From: an uncultured Collinsella sp.
Lineage (GTDB): Bacteria > Actinomycetota > Coriobacteriia > Coriobacteriales > Coriobacteriaceae
Assembly (NCBI GenBank): GCA_900552875.1
Contig: USCS01000039.1
Location: forward strand, 1 to 10,619
Length of the DNA stretch: 10,619 nucleotides
Direction of reading: 5' to 3'
Positions 1 to 6,123 of the stretch are shown piece by piece (position 1 is the first letter of the stretch; each line of letters opens with the position of its first letter). Both the position numbers and the translations under genes were made by a program. The notes below the pieces were generated by a model. That model saw only the letters and a program-made list of their open reading frames with translations, ran no database searches and had not been told where the DNA came from.

Positions 1-187
1 TCAGGCCCACGCGGCAGGGCGTGCACTTGCCGCAGCTCTGGGTGGAGCACAGGTTGACGAGCGCCGCCGTAAACTCAACGGGACACGGGGCGAGCGAACT
101 CACCGCCAGACGACGTCCGAGTGCATCGTGCAGGTCGTCCATGACGGCCTGAGCGTGGCTGCGTTCCATTACGTGCAGTCGAGCCAT
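1..187 (-). CDS. NuoF-type 4Fe-4S domain oxidoreductase, N-terminal part (runs off left edge)
   Basis: Only the first 62 codons are present; the frame is open to the window edge. The ATG at 187 is chosen because AGAGGGG lies 5 bases upstream of it. Residues 51-61 read SCGKCTPCRVG, the cysteine motif (C52, C55, C58) of the NADH-dehydrogenase 51 kDa (NuoF) iron-sulfur domain, which ligates a 4Fe-4S cluster carrying electrons from a flavin site. In canonical NuoF this motif sits near the C-terminus, after roughly 350 residues of FMN/NADH-binding and SLBB domains; here it is about 50 residues from the start. So this is either a protein that begins with the cluster domain (as in SfrB-like proteins fused to a GltD-type FAD oxidoreductase) or a stand-alone cluster domain. 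The partners lie outside the window. Motif assignment is secure; overall identity is open. Confidence 0.75.
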   Translation of the reverse strand, partial: MARLHVMERSHAQAVMDDLHDALGRRLAVSSLAPCPVEFTAALVNLCSTQSCGKCTPCRVGL

Positions 188-208
188 AAGATCCCCTCTC
201 ACATGGCA

Positions 209-228
209 GCCCGGAGGCGAGGCCGGGC
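209..228 (-). other. 5' leader hairpin of the NuoF-domain gene
   Basis: GCCCGG and CCGGGC form a 6-bp perfect stem around an 8-base loop, about 20 bases upstream of the start codon and close to the ribosome binding site. There is no U tract in the direction of the gene, so it is not a normal terminator; it could modulate translation or stability. Seen directly, function unknown. Confidence 0.3.
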
Positions 229-251
229 GAAATTGCTACACGCACAACACT

Positions 252-272
252 GACCTAAAAAGTTGTTAGGTC
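252..272. promoter_or_regulatory. Candidate operator dyad upstream of the NuoF-domain gene
   Basis: GACCTAA and TTAGGTC are perfect inverted 7-mers separated by 7 bases. The dyad lies about 50-70 bases downstream of the candidate transcription start, a position where a bound repressor would block elongation. The regulator is unknown and the call rests on symmetry alone. Confidence 0.3.
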
Positions 273-326
273 TCCACGCAGTTCGGCAGGCGGTATGAAA
301 TGTCACCATCAGCGGTGAAAATGAAC

Positions 327-356
327 ATTATCGCAGATAAATGCCATATTTGATAA
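327..356 (-). promoter_or_regulatory. Candidate sigma-70-type promoter for the NuoF-domain gene
   Basis: Read on the minus strand, TTATCA (351-356) and GATAAT (327-332) are separated by 18 bases, matching the -35 and -10 consensus at 4/6 and 5/6 positions. The start would fall near 320, giving a leader of about 130 bases. It sits in the only AT-rich part of this gap, between the sugar-operon terminator and the gene. Confidence 0.4.
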
Positions 357-373
357 AACGCGCTACCAAACGA

Positions 374-411
374 CAATGCCCCGCCCACGCAATCACGTGG
401 GCGGGGCATTG
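374..411 (-). terminator. Rho-independent terminator of the sugar operon
   Basis: A 16-bp perfect stem (374-389 with 396-411) closes a 6-base loop, 32 bases after the GH4 stop codon. In the minus direction it is followed by TCGTTTGG, a short U-rich tail. The stem is very GC-rich and strong; the weak tail is the only reservation. It insulates the operon from the next gene in the same direction. Confidence 0.85.
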
Positions 412-443
412 CTTCAGGCATGCGGCCAGCGACCCTGTTGCTT

Positions 444-1826
444 TTACTTAAGCTCGGGCCAGTAACCCTTGTTGGCCTCGATCATGTCGTCGAGAACCTC
501 CTTGGCGACCTTCATCGACGGCACGGTCTTGTTGAGCGTAAAGGCCTTAAGCGCCTTCTCGTACGAACCCTCGATCGTAGCCTCGACAATGAGCTTCTCG
601 GAGTTCAGCTGCTGCATCATGAGGCCCTGCTGGAACAGCGGAATGTTGTCGCGGCTGATGACCTCGGGGCCGTTCTTGCCAATGTAGGCAGGCAGCTCGA
701 CCATAGCGTCGTAGGGCATGTTGGGGATGGCGCCCTTGTTCTCGCAAATGACCAGGAAGCGCTGCTTGGTGTCGTTCTTCAGAGCGATAGCCAGATCGGC
801 AATCCAGTCGCCGTGGCTGCCCGCATAGAACGTGCTCTCGTCGATCTCGCCCGTCTTCTCGTAATGGTCGATACCATCAAAGAGGTTCTTCTCACGCGTC
901 TCCTCAACCTCGTTAGCACGGGTGCGCTCGGGGTTGGAGTGCTCGACGAACTCCTTCTGCTGCAGGTAGTAGTTCAGATACGTGTTGGGCAGGTACTCCG
1001 GGAAGCACTCCATGATCTCGTACTCGCCCTTCCAGACGTAGTACCAGCTGCCCTTGGTGTGGCGGTTCTGCTCGGGGTGCTCGTCGACGGCCTCCTCGGG
1101 CTTCTTTGCCATGAGCGAGCCCATGCCCTTGAGGTAAGAGTCGGGCAGCAGAATCTCATGCTCCTTGATGTACTCGCGCAGCTGCGGGAGCACCTCCTCG
1201 CCCTTGTGGCGGATCGAGGTGAACCAACCAAAGTGGTTGAGGCCATAGTAATCGTACTCGACATCCTTCTTGTCGATATCGAGCGCGGCACAAACCACGT
1301 CGATGATCGCGATCGGCATGTCGCAGATGTTGATGATACGAGCGTTGGGACGCAGCACGCGGCAGCCCTCGGAGACGATAGCGGCAGGGTTGGAGTAGTT
1401 GAGAATCCAGTAGTCCTTCTTGGCGTACTTCTCAACGTCATCGATCAGCTCGACCATGGGGAAGATGGTGCGCATGCCGTAGGCAAGGCCGCCGCAACCG
1501 CAAGTCTCCTGACCCACGCAGCCGTGACGCAGCGGAATCTTCTCGTCCTGTTCGCGCATGGCGTAGCCGCCCACGCGCATCTGGGCAAACACGAAGCTCG
1601 CGTCGGTAAAAGCCGTCTTTTTGTCGGTGGTCACCGTGAGCTTGATGTCCAGGCCGAGGTCCTCGTGCAAAATCCAGTCCACGAGCACGCCGATCTTGCG
1701 CTGGCGCTCCTCGTTGATGTCGTACAGACGAATCTCGTCAACGTCGAGCTCGTCCTTGCGCAGGGCGATGGACTTGACGATGCCGGGGGTAAAGGTGGAT
1801 CCGCCACCACACAGAGTAATGATCAT
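444..1826 (-). CDS. GH4 6-phospho-alpha-glucosidase (maltose-6'-phosphate glucosidase type)
   Basis: 460 residues, the usual size of family 4 glycoside hydrolases. These enzymes hydrolyse phosphorylated disaccharides by an NAD+- and divalent-metal-dependent redox mechanism in the cytoplasm. The N-terminal Rossmann loop is GGGSTFTPG (residues 7-15). Family landmarks follow: NYSNP at 143-147, CDMP at 168-171 and GLNHFGW at 195-201. The Cys and His bind metal, and the Asp of CDMP is the acid residue in the GlvA type. CDMP rather than CNVP or CHSV is the signature of phospho-alpha-glucosidases (GlvA/MalH), as opposed to phospho-beta-glucosidases or alpha-galactosidases. A tyrosine-rich stretch at 262-269 probably carries the catalytic base. 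The ATG lies 3 bases after the permease stop, with AAGGAG inside the end of that gene, so the two are translationally coupled. Products would be glucose and glucose-6-phosphate. The exact disaccharide is inferred from the family. Confidence 0.93.
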   Translation of the reverse strand: MIITLCGGGSTFTPGIVKSIALRKDELDVDEIRLYDINEERQRKIGVLVDWILHEDLGLDIKLTVTTDKKTAFTDASFVFAQMRVGGYAMREQDEKIPLRHGCVGQETCGCGGLAYGMRTIFPMVELIDDVEKYAKKDYWILNYSNPAAIVSEGCRVLRPNARIINICDMPIAIIDVVCAALDIDKKDVEYDYYGLNHFGWFTSIRHKGEEVLPQLREYIKEHEILLPDSYLKGMGSLMAKKPEEAVDEHPEQNRHTKGSWYYVWKGEYEIMECFPEYLPNTYLNYYLQQKEFVEHSNPERTRANEVEETREKNLFDGIDHYEKTGEIDESTFYAGSHGDWIADLAIALKNDTKQRFLVICENKGAIPNMPYDAMVELPAYIGKNGPEVISRDNIPLFQQGLMMQQLNSEKLIVEATIEGSYEKALKAFTLNKTVPSMKVAKEVLDDMIEANKGYWPELK

Positions 1827-1829
1827 TGT

Positions 1830-3446
1830 TTACTGCTCCTTCTCAATTGCGTTTTCGACCTTGTCGCGCATCTCGGCGACCTTCATGCCAAAGATGATCT
1901 GGATATTATTGCCGTTGCGGTTGATGCCGCTGTTGGGCACGTGGTTGATGAGGTCCTCATTGATGAGGTCCGGGTTCTTAACGTTCACGCGGAGACGCGT
2001 AAAGCAGTTCTCGAGCTCCTCGATGTTGTCCTTGCCACCAAGACCTGCGACCAGGTCGGCAATACCTGCATCGACGCCCTCTGCGGGAGCCGCGGCAACA
2101 GCGCCCTGCTTCACCGCGACAGACGCGGCGGCCTCGCCCTCGGCAACGGACTCGGCAAGCTCGGACTCTTCCTCGCGACCAGGCGTGTGGAGGTTGAGCT
2201 TCTTGATAAGGAAGGTGAAGAGGAAGAAGTACAGAGCGGCGTTGACGACTCCAAGCACCAGCATAACCGGCCAGTTGGTCTTATCGACACCGAGGACCAG
2301 GTTGGAAACCACGATGTTGATGATGCCGCCTGCAGTCGAAGCGGGCACGGAGAGGACCTTGAGCAGGACCAGGAAGATGCCGGAAAGAACCGAGTGAACG
2401 ACAAAGAGCACGGGAGCGGCAAAGACAAAGAGGAAGTCCATGGGCTCGGTCACGCAGGAGAGCACGGCGATGATGATCAGCGGGATAATAACGGCCTTGG
2501 TCTTATCCTTGTTCCCCTTGTAAGCGGTGACGATAAAGGCGAGACCGATACCGATGTAGGGCCACAGGTTGTTGAAGGTGTAGCTGTTGAAATACGTACT
2601 ATCGGAGAAGGGCTGACCCGTCATTGCCATCTCGGCAACACGGATGGGATAGGCGCCGGCAATAACCTGATCACCCAGCGTCAGGGTGCCACCCACATCG
2701 GAGAACTGGAACGGGGTGTAGATGAGGTGGTGCAGACCGGTGGGAACGAGCAGCTTGTTGAGCATGCCGTAGATAAACAGACCGATGTTGCCCGACTCCT
2801 TAATGATGCCGGCAACGGAGGAGATGGCACCCTGAACCGGAGGCCAAACGATGCAGAAGCCAGCGCCCATGATCCAGGAAATGATGATCATAATCAGGAA
2901 CGGGAAGCGGACGCCCGAGAACATCGAAAGGGCAATGGGGAACTGCTTGTTCGAGTACTTGTTGAACACGGCACCGGTGATGCAACCAAGGATGATGCCG
3001 CCGAACACGCCGGTATCGAGCACCTGAATGCCCATAACGGTGGCCTGGCCGGTTCCGGTAAGACCGAGCATGCCGCTCGCATCGGCAAGAGAGCCGGTGG
3101 CGTTGAGCACGATGTTGTTAGCCTGCAGGAACAGGAAGAACGACATCAGGGCAATCAGCGAAGCATGGCCCTTGTTCTTCTTTGCCATGGCGCCGGCGAT
3201 GCCCACGCAGAACAGAATCGAGAGGTTGTTGATGATAAACATCAGCGACTGATAGACAACGGCGCCCACAAGCTGGAACGGACCGGAGCCCAGTACGGGG
3301 ACCAAAGCGCAGATGGTCTTGTTGGTCAGAATGATGCCCACGATGAGCAGGATGCCGGCAACCGAGAGATACATCATCGGCTGAACGATCGACTTCGCGA
3401 ACACCTCCAACGGCGCTTTGAAATTGAACTTCTTTTTTGCGGTCAT
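1830..3446 (-). CDS. PTS EIICB permease, alpha-glucoside/maltose type
   Basis: 538 residues starting at the ATG at 3446; GGAAGGGGAG just upstream decides this over a start 9 codons earlier, which would overlap that site. The glucose-superfamily EIIC membrane domain covers about residues 10-420 with many hydrophobic segments; PTGLHHL (235-241) and CVTEPMDF (331-338) are its conserved substrate-site motifs. An Ala/Glu-rich linker (about 422-460) leads to the EIIB domain, whose phosphorylation site is Cys481 in ENCFTRLRV. There is no EIIA domain, so phosphate must come from the separate EIIA two genes upstream. The layout matches GlvC/MalP-type permeases, which import and phosphorylate maltose and related alpha-glucosides, and the adjacent GH4 enzyme supports that. 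Substrate is inferred, not proven; a glucose permease of the same superfamily is less likely beside GH4. Confidence 0.92.
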   Translation of the reverse strand: MTAKKKFNFKAPLEVFAKSIVQPMMYLSVAGILLIVGIILTNKTICALVPVLGSGPFQLVGAVVYQSLMFIINNLSILFCVGIAGAMAKKNKGHASLIALMSFFLFLQANNIVLNATGSLADASGMLGLTGTGQATVMGIQVLDTGVFGGIILGCITGAVFNKYSNKQFPIALSMFSGVRFPFLIMIIISWIMGAGFCIVWPPVQGAISSVAGIIKESGNIGLFIYGMLNKLLVPTGLHHLIYTPFQFSDVGGTLTLGDQVIAGAYPIRVAEMAMTGQPFSDSTYFNSYTFNNLWPYIGIGLAFIVTAYKGNKDKTKAVIIPLIIIAVLSCVTEPMDFLFVFAAPVLFVVHSVLSGIFLVLLKVLSVPASTAGGIINIVVSNLVLGVDKTNWPVMLVLGVVNAALYFFLFTFLIKKLNLHTPGREEESELAESVAEGEAAASVAVKQGAVAAAPAEGVDAGIADLVAGLGGKDNIEELENCFTRLRVNVKNPDLINEDLINHVPNSGINRNGNNIQIIFGMKVAEMRDKVENAIEKEQ

Positions 3447-3485
3447 AGCGGTACTCCCCTTCCTTTTCCGCAAATTAAGACAGAT

Positions 3486-3538
3486 GTGCCCTGGACAAGA
3501 CCGCGAGCCTTGCCTTATATCAATCGATGTGTGGGCAC
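3486..3538 (-). other. Structured gap between antiterminator and permease genes
   Basis: The 99-base gap holds an outer inverted repeat, GTGCCC and GGGCAC (3486-3491 with 3533-3538), enclosing a smaller stem at 3496-3512 (CAAG...CTTG arms, one G-U pair in RNA). No U tract follows in the direction of the operon, so it is not a clear terminator. It may be an internal attenuator, a processing site, or a barrier that sets unequal expression of the regulator and permease. Confidence 0.35.
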
Positions 3539-3545
3539 GTTATGC

Positions 3546-4412
3546 CTAGAGACCAGGTTCTCCAAGCAGGTTAACAATGTGATATGCGAGATAACTCTTC
3601 TCAGCATCGGTAACGACAACGTTATAGGTAGACGACAAGTGGGCGGCTATGGCGTCCGCGCACGAGAATGCGCACGGATACGCCGTTTCATCGATTCGGA
3701 ACAGCGCGTCTCCGTTGATTTGCCCTGCCGTAGGATCGAGCGCTCGCTGTGCGAAAAACTGCAGGTGACGAACGAAACGTTCGTAAGGCAGCGAGGTGTC
3801 ATCGAGGGTCGTAGCATAGCGCTTGGAAACAATCGCGAGCACGTCGCGAACAAGCTGGACCGAGATGATTAGACGGTCAGAGCGCTGCGGCATGGTGGCG
3901 TTGACGATATGCAAGGTAATGAAACCCTGCTCCTCCTCGCTCATCTCAATGCCCAGATAGTCCTTAATAATCTGAAGGGCACGGCCCGCAAGCGCGTACT
4001 CCTTGCGATAGAACTGCTGGATCTCGAGCAGCAGCGGGTTCTCGCAGGGAACGCCTTTGCGCTCGCGATCGAGGGCGAGGCTAATATGGTCTGCGAGAGC
4101 GATGAGGATCTTGTCATTGATATCGACATTGAGCTCTCGACGAAGCATCTGAACGATATCCTCGGAAATCACGAGGTTGACGGTGGGGATGGACTCCAAA
4201 AGATGTGCCAAGCGGTCAATCGTACGCGAATCCTGAGAAGTTCCCTCCTGCAACGCGTAGGTCTTTTCGATCGACGCCTCGTCGATGGCATCGCCGGCAT
4301 GACGGCCAAAGCAGAGGCCTCGACCGATGACGATGAGCTCGGAGCCATCGTCCGAAGTGACCATTGCGACGTTGTTGTTAAAAACTCGCTTGATAACCAC
4401 GGTACCCACCAT
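3546..4412 (-). CDS. BglG/LicT-family transcriptional antiterminator
   Basis: 288 residues with the full family architecture. An RNA-binding CAT domain lies at about 1-55 (KRVFNNNVAMV, then IGRGLCFGRHAGD), PRD1 at about 65-170 and PRD2 at about 175-288. The four regulatory histidines are present: H109 and H168 in PRD1, H216 and H278 in PRD2. Family members bind an RNA hairpin (RAT) in the leader and stop a terminator from forming; PTS proteins phosphorylate the PRDs according to sugar availability and catabolite state. It starts 6 bases after the EIIA stop without a strong ribosome binding site, so translation is probably coupled to EIIA. Its likely target is the structured leader upstream of EIIA, which would make it autoregulatory. 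Family assignment is firm; the target is inferred. Confidence 0.93.
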   Translation of the reverse strand: MVGTVVIKRVFNNNVAMVTSDDGSELIVIGRGLCFGRHAGDAIDEASIEKTYALQEGTSQDSRTIDRLAHLLESIPTVNLVISEDIVQMLRRELNVDINDKILIALADHISLALDRERKGVPCENPLLLEIQQFYRKEYALAGRALQIIKDYLGIEMSEEEQGFITLHIVNATMPQRSDRLIISVQLVRDVLAIVSKRYATTLDDTSLPYERFVRHLQFFAQRALDPTAGQINGDALFRIDETAYPCAFSCADAIAAHLSSTYNVVVTDAEKSYLAYHIVNLLGEPGL

Positions 4413-4418
4413 AAGAAT

Positions 4419-4931
4419 TTACTCGGAAAGCCAGACGACAGGCTCTTTAACAGCAACAGGGCCGGAAGCATGCTCACGAAGAGTCGAGTTCTCCGAACGC
4501 TCGCACACGATAACGAAGACCGTGGGATCGAAGCCGGCAGCGCGAACCGCGTCGAAATCGACCTCGACGAGGGGCTGGCCCGCGTCGACATGGTCACCCT
4601 GGGCAACAAGCGCATGGAAGCCCTTGCCCTCAAGCTTAACAGTGTCGATTCCGATGTGCAGCGTCACCTGAGCAGAGCTGTCGTCGGACATGATGCCCAG
4701 CGCGTGCTCAGTCGGAAACAGCGCCGCAACGGTACCGGAAACAGGAGCGCACACCGTTCCCTCTTGGGGAACCACGGCAACGCCATCGCCCACTGCACGA
4801 CTGCTAAAAGCGGGGTCATTGGTATTTTCTAGATTAACAAGCTCGCCGGAAATAGGGGCGAGAATCTCGAACTCGGAAGTCGCAGTCGCCTGCTTGTCCG
4901 AGCCACCCATAAGGCGAGAAAAGAAACCCAT
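4419..4931 (-). CDS. Glucose-type PTS EIIA component (Crr-like)
   Basis: 170 residues from the ATG at 4931, which has GAAGGGA 9 bases upstream; in-frame earlier starts lack such a site and would read into the leader. Length and sequence follow EIIA-Glc: ILAPISGELV (23-32), AVGDGVAV, APVSGTV, and the two active-site histidines at H76 (TEHALGI) and H92 (LHIGIDTV, the residue phosphorylated by HPr). It is cytoplasmic and would hand phosphate to Cys481 of the operon's EIICB, which has no EIIA of its own. It is the first gene of the operon, ahead of the antiterminator. It could also serve other EIIA-less permeases of the glucose superfamily and act in catabolite control; neither can be judged from this window. 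Confidence 0.92.
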   Translation of the reverse strand: MGFFSRLMGGSDKQATATSEFEILAPISGELVNLENTNDPAFSSRAVGDGVAVVPQEGTVCAPVSGTVAALFPTEHALGIMSDDSSAQVTLHIGIDTVKLEGKGFHALVAQGDHVDAGQPLVEVDFDAVRAAGFDPTVFVIVCERSENSTLREHASGPVAVKEPVVWLSE

Positions 4932-4956
4932 GGTGGCATGTCCCTTCATAAATATA

Positions 4957-5019
4957 GCCCAACCAAAATCAACCGAATGCATCCATAGAGACACACCCGT
5001 TCAAAGACTTTGGTTAGGC
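4957..5019 (-). promoter_or_regulatory. Candidate leader terminator stem upstream of EIIA
   Basis: In the minus-strand RNA, GCCUAACCAAA (5009-5019) can pair with UUUGGUUGGGC (4957-4967) to give an 11-bp stem with one U-G pair, followed by UAUAUUU. The loop is 41 bases, long for an intrinsic terminator, and the U tract is interrupted, so strength is doubtful. Its 5' arm shares bases with the RAT-like hairpin just upstream, so the two structures exclude each other. Confidence 0.4.
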
Positions 5020-5048
5020 CCACGTCCGAGGGGACTCGGTAACCTTCC
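5012..5048 (-). promoter_or_regulatory. RAT-like antiterminator hairpin in the operon leader
   Basis: On the minus strand the leader reads GGAAGGTTACCG at its 5' side, close to the GGATTGTTACTG half of known BglG/LicT targets. Two contiguous 5-bp stems follow, GGTTA/TAACC (5040-5044 with 5012-5016) and CCGAG/CTCGG (5035-5039 with 5026-5030), with a 9-base bulge on the 3' side. The element starts about 15 bases after the predicted transcription start. It is longer than the 29-base classical RAT and its 3' half diverges, so this is a candidate only. The operon's own antiterminator is the expected ligand. Confidence 0.45.
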
Positions 5049-5069
5049 GCATTTCTTTTTACGGGGGTT

Positions 5070-5097
5070 ATTGTAGACAAGCCCAAAGCCGGAACAA
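5070..5097 (-). promoter_or_regulatory. Candidate promoter of the EIIA-antiterminator-EIICB-GH4 operon
   Basis: Minus strand: -10 TACAAT (5070-5075, 5/6 match) and a weak -35 TTGTTC (5092-5097, TTG match only) with a 16-base spacer. The start would be near 5063, leaving a leader of about 130 bases. The poor -35 and the dyads just upstream suggest dependence on an activator. Confidence 0.5.
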
Positions 5098-5105
5098 TCA
5101 TTATG

Positions 5106-5139
5106 ACCGGCGAACGGTATTTTTTCTCCGATAAACGGT
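5106..5139. promoter_or_regulatory. Pair of 13-bp operator-like dyads, 21 bp apart
   Basis: Two copies of AACGGTATTT (5113-5122 and 5134-5143) lie exactly 21 bp apart, two helical turns. Each ends a dyad of form ACCG-N5-CGGT: perfect at 5106-5118, one end mismatch at 5127-5139. Centres fall at about -49 and -70 from the predicted operon start, typical for an activator. The bound regulator is unknown. Confidence 0.45.
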
Positions 5140-5146
5140 ATTTAGG

Positions 5147-5198
5147 CGGCACTTAGGGACGTTCCTTTCCCGCCGGCACCCAGGGGCACTCCTCACTC
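5147..5198. repeat. Degenerate 27-bp tandem repeat
   Basis: Two copies beginning CGGCAC (5147 and 5174) are offset by 27 bases and agree at 17 of 25 compared positions, including AGGG and TCCT blocks. It directly abuts the REP-like hairpin and may be an older copy of the same intergenic repeat family; that link is inference. Confidence 0.4.
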
Positions 5199-5201
5199 TG
5201 G

Positions 5202-5260
5202 TGCATTGGGGACAGGTTTGTTTGCACCAGGTTGGTGCAGATTAACCTGTCCCCAATGCA
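5202..5260. repeat. REP-like nested palindrome, possible bidirectional terminator
   Basis: TGCATTGGGGACAGGTT (5202-5218) and its exact complement (5244-5260) form a 17-bp perfect stem. Inside, TGCACCA and TGGTGCA (5223-5229 with 5233-5239) form a second 7-bp hairpin. The GGGGACAG...CTGTCCCC core is of the kind seen in dispersed extragenic palindromes linked to RAYT transposases. It lies 15 bases after the stop of the flavodoxin/ferredoxin gene, so it may also end that transcript, although no U tract follows. Copy number cannot be judged from one window. Confidence 0.65.
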
Positions 5261-5275
5261 GCAATTTCGTATGCG

Positions 5276-6037
5276 CTAGATGAAGAGCTCGCATTCCTTC
5301 CGCACGACGCAAACCTTGCTCAGCATCTGGGAAACAGCGGATAGCTTGTTGGGATCAAGCTTGCGAGCGCCTCGCGGACATACGGCAATGCAGCGCATGC
5401 AGGAGATGCACGCCTCGCCAGCTGCTCGTTTGGGGTCACCCTTGTCGATAGCACAAACGGGGCACGCCGCGGCGCATGCACCGCAGGAGACGCAATCCTC
5501 TGTTGCCTCGGGTGCCATGCGGTGACCTCCGGCTTGTTTATAAGGACGGTTGCCGGGAATAGAGGGCTCGGACGCATCCTCAGCCAACAGCTTTTGCTGA
5601 ATTTGCTGCGCAAACTCTGCGAGCTGCGCCTCATCCTGCGCATCCGGACGACCGGCAGCAAACTGTCGCGCAATGGAATGTTCTGCAATGGCCGCAACTG
5701 CCGCGATCACCCGGAATCCCGCATGCTTCGCAACGTCCTCCAGCTCTACGAGCGTGTCCTCAAACGCGCGGTTTCCGTATACACAAACCAAAACAGCCCG
5801 AGCCCCGTTGCCGCGCACCATGCCCAACCGGTCAGCCACCACAGCCGGGATTCTACCGGCATACGCCGGCACAGAGATTACGGCCACGTCGTCCTCAGTC
5901 ATCGAGACAGCGCTGAAATCTAGCCCGCTATCGGTCAGATCGACGGTAACGGTATTCTTGCCCAGTGCCCCGGCCACAAGGCCAGACACCTTCCGCGTTC
6001 CACCCGTCGGACTAAACACAATTTCGAATACGCTCAT
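5276..6037 (-). CDS. EFR1-type flavodoxin/ferredoxin fusion protein
   Basis: 253 residues from the ATG at 6037, chosen because GGGGAGGGTG lies 5 bases upstream; an in-frame start 9 codons earlier overlaps this site. The N-terminal half is flavodoxin-like, with an FMN phosphate-binding loop FSPTGGT at 8-14. The C-terminal part holds two complete 4Fe-4S motifs: C182-C185-C188-C192 (CVSCGACAAACP) and C210-C213-C216-C220 (CISCMRCIAVCP). This is the EFR1 family layout, a single-chain electron carrier with flavin and two clusters, presumably cytoplasmic (no signal or membrane segment). The redox partner is unknown; it stands alone, with no metabolic gene in the same operon. Fold and cofactors are well supported, physiological role is not. 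Confidence 0.88.
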   Translation of the reverse strand: MSVFEIVFSPTGGTRKVSGLVAGALGKNTVTVDLTDSGLDFSAVSMTEDDVAVISVPAYAGRIPAVVADRLGMVRGNGARAVLVCVYGNRAFEDTLVELEDVAKHAGFRVIAAVAAIAEHSIARQFAAGRPDAQDEAQLAEFAQQIQQKLLAEDASEPSIPGNRPYKQAGGHRMAPEATEDCVSCGACAAACPVCAIDKGDPKRAAGEACISCMRCIAVCPRGARKLDPNKLSAVSQMLSKVCVVRKECELFI

Positions 6038-6093
6038 CGAGACACCCTCCCCTACGCCTGGCAACGCGTCAAGCCGCTTTCACATTCAGACAG

Positions 6094-6123
6094 AGTATAC
6101 GGCGCATGGAGGGGGAGCTCCCC
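6094..6123 (-). promoter_or_regulatory. Possible -10 box and operator palindrome upstream of the flavodoxin/ferredoxin gene
   Basis: TATACT (minus strand, 6094-6099) is a good -10 box, but nothing resembling a -35 lies at the right distance. Instead the perfect 12-bp palindrome GGGGAGCTCCCC (6112-6123) covers the -35 region. This would suit regulator-dependent expression. Weak evidence. Confidence 0.3.

Noticed and set aside
420..3872. A 3.45-kb open frame on the plus strand opposite the GH4 and permease genes
   Set aside because: It lies in exact codon register with the two minus-strand genes and stays open because they rarely use TTA, CTA and TCA codons. The translation is low in complexity and matches no family, while the minus-strand genes have clear motifs.
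4946..5152. A 68-codon minus-strand frame across the sugar-operon leader
   Set aside because: It starts upstream of the likely promoter, has no ribosome binding site and covers the RAT-like hairpin; it is better explained as leader RNA.
5202..5260. Nested palindrome as a CRISPR repeat or attachment site
   Set aside because: There is only one copy, with no spacers, cas genes, integrase or tRNA gene nearby.
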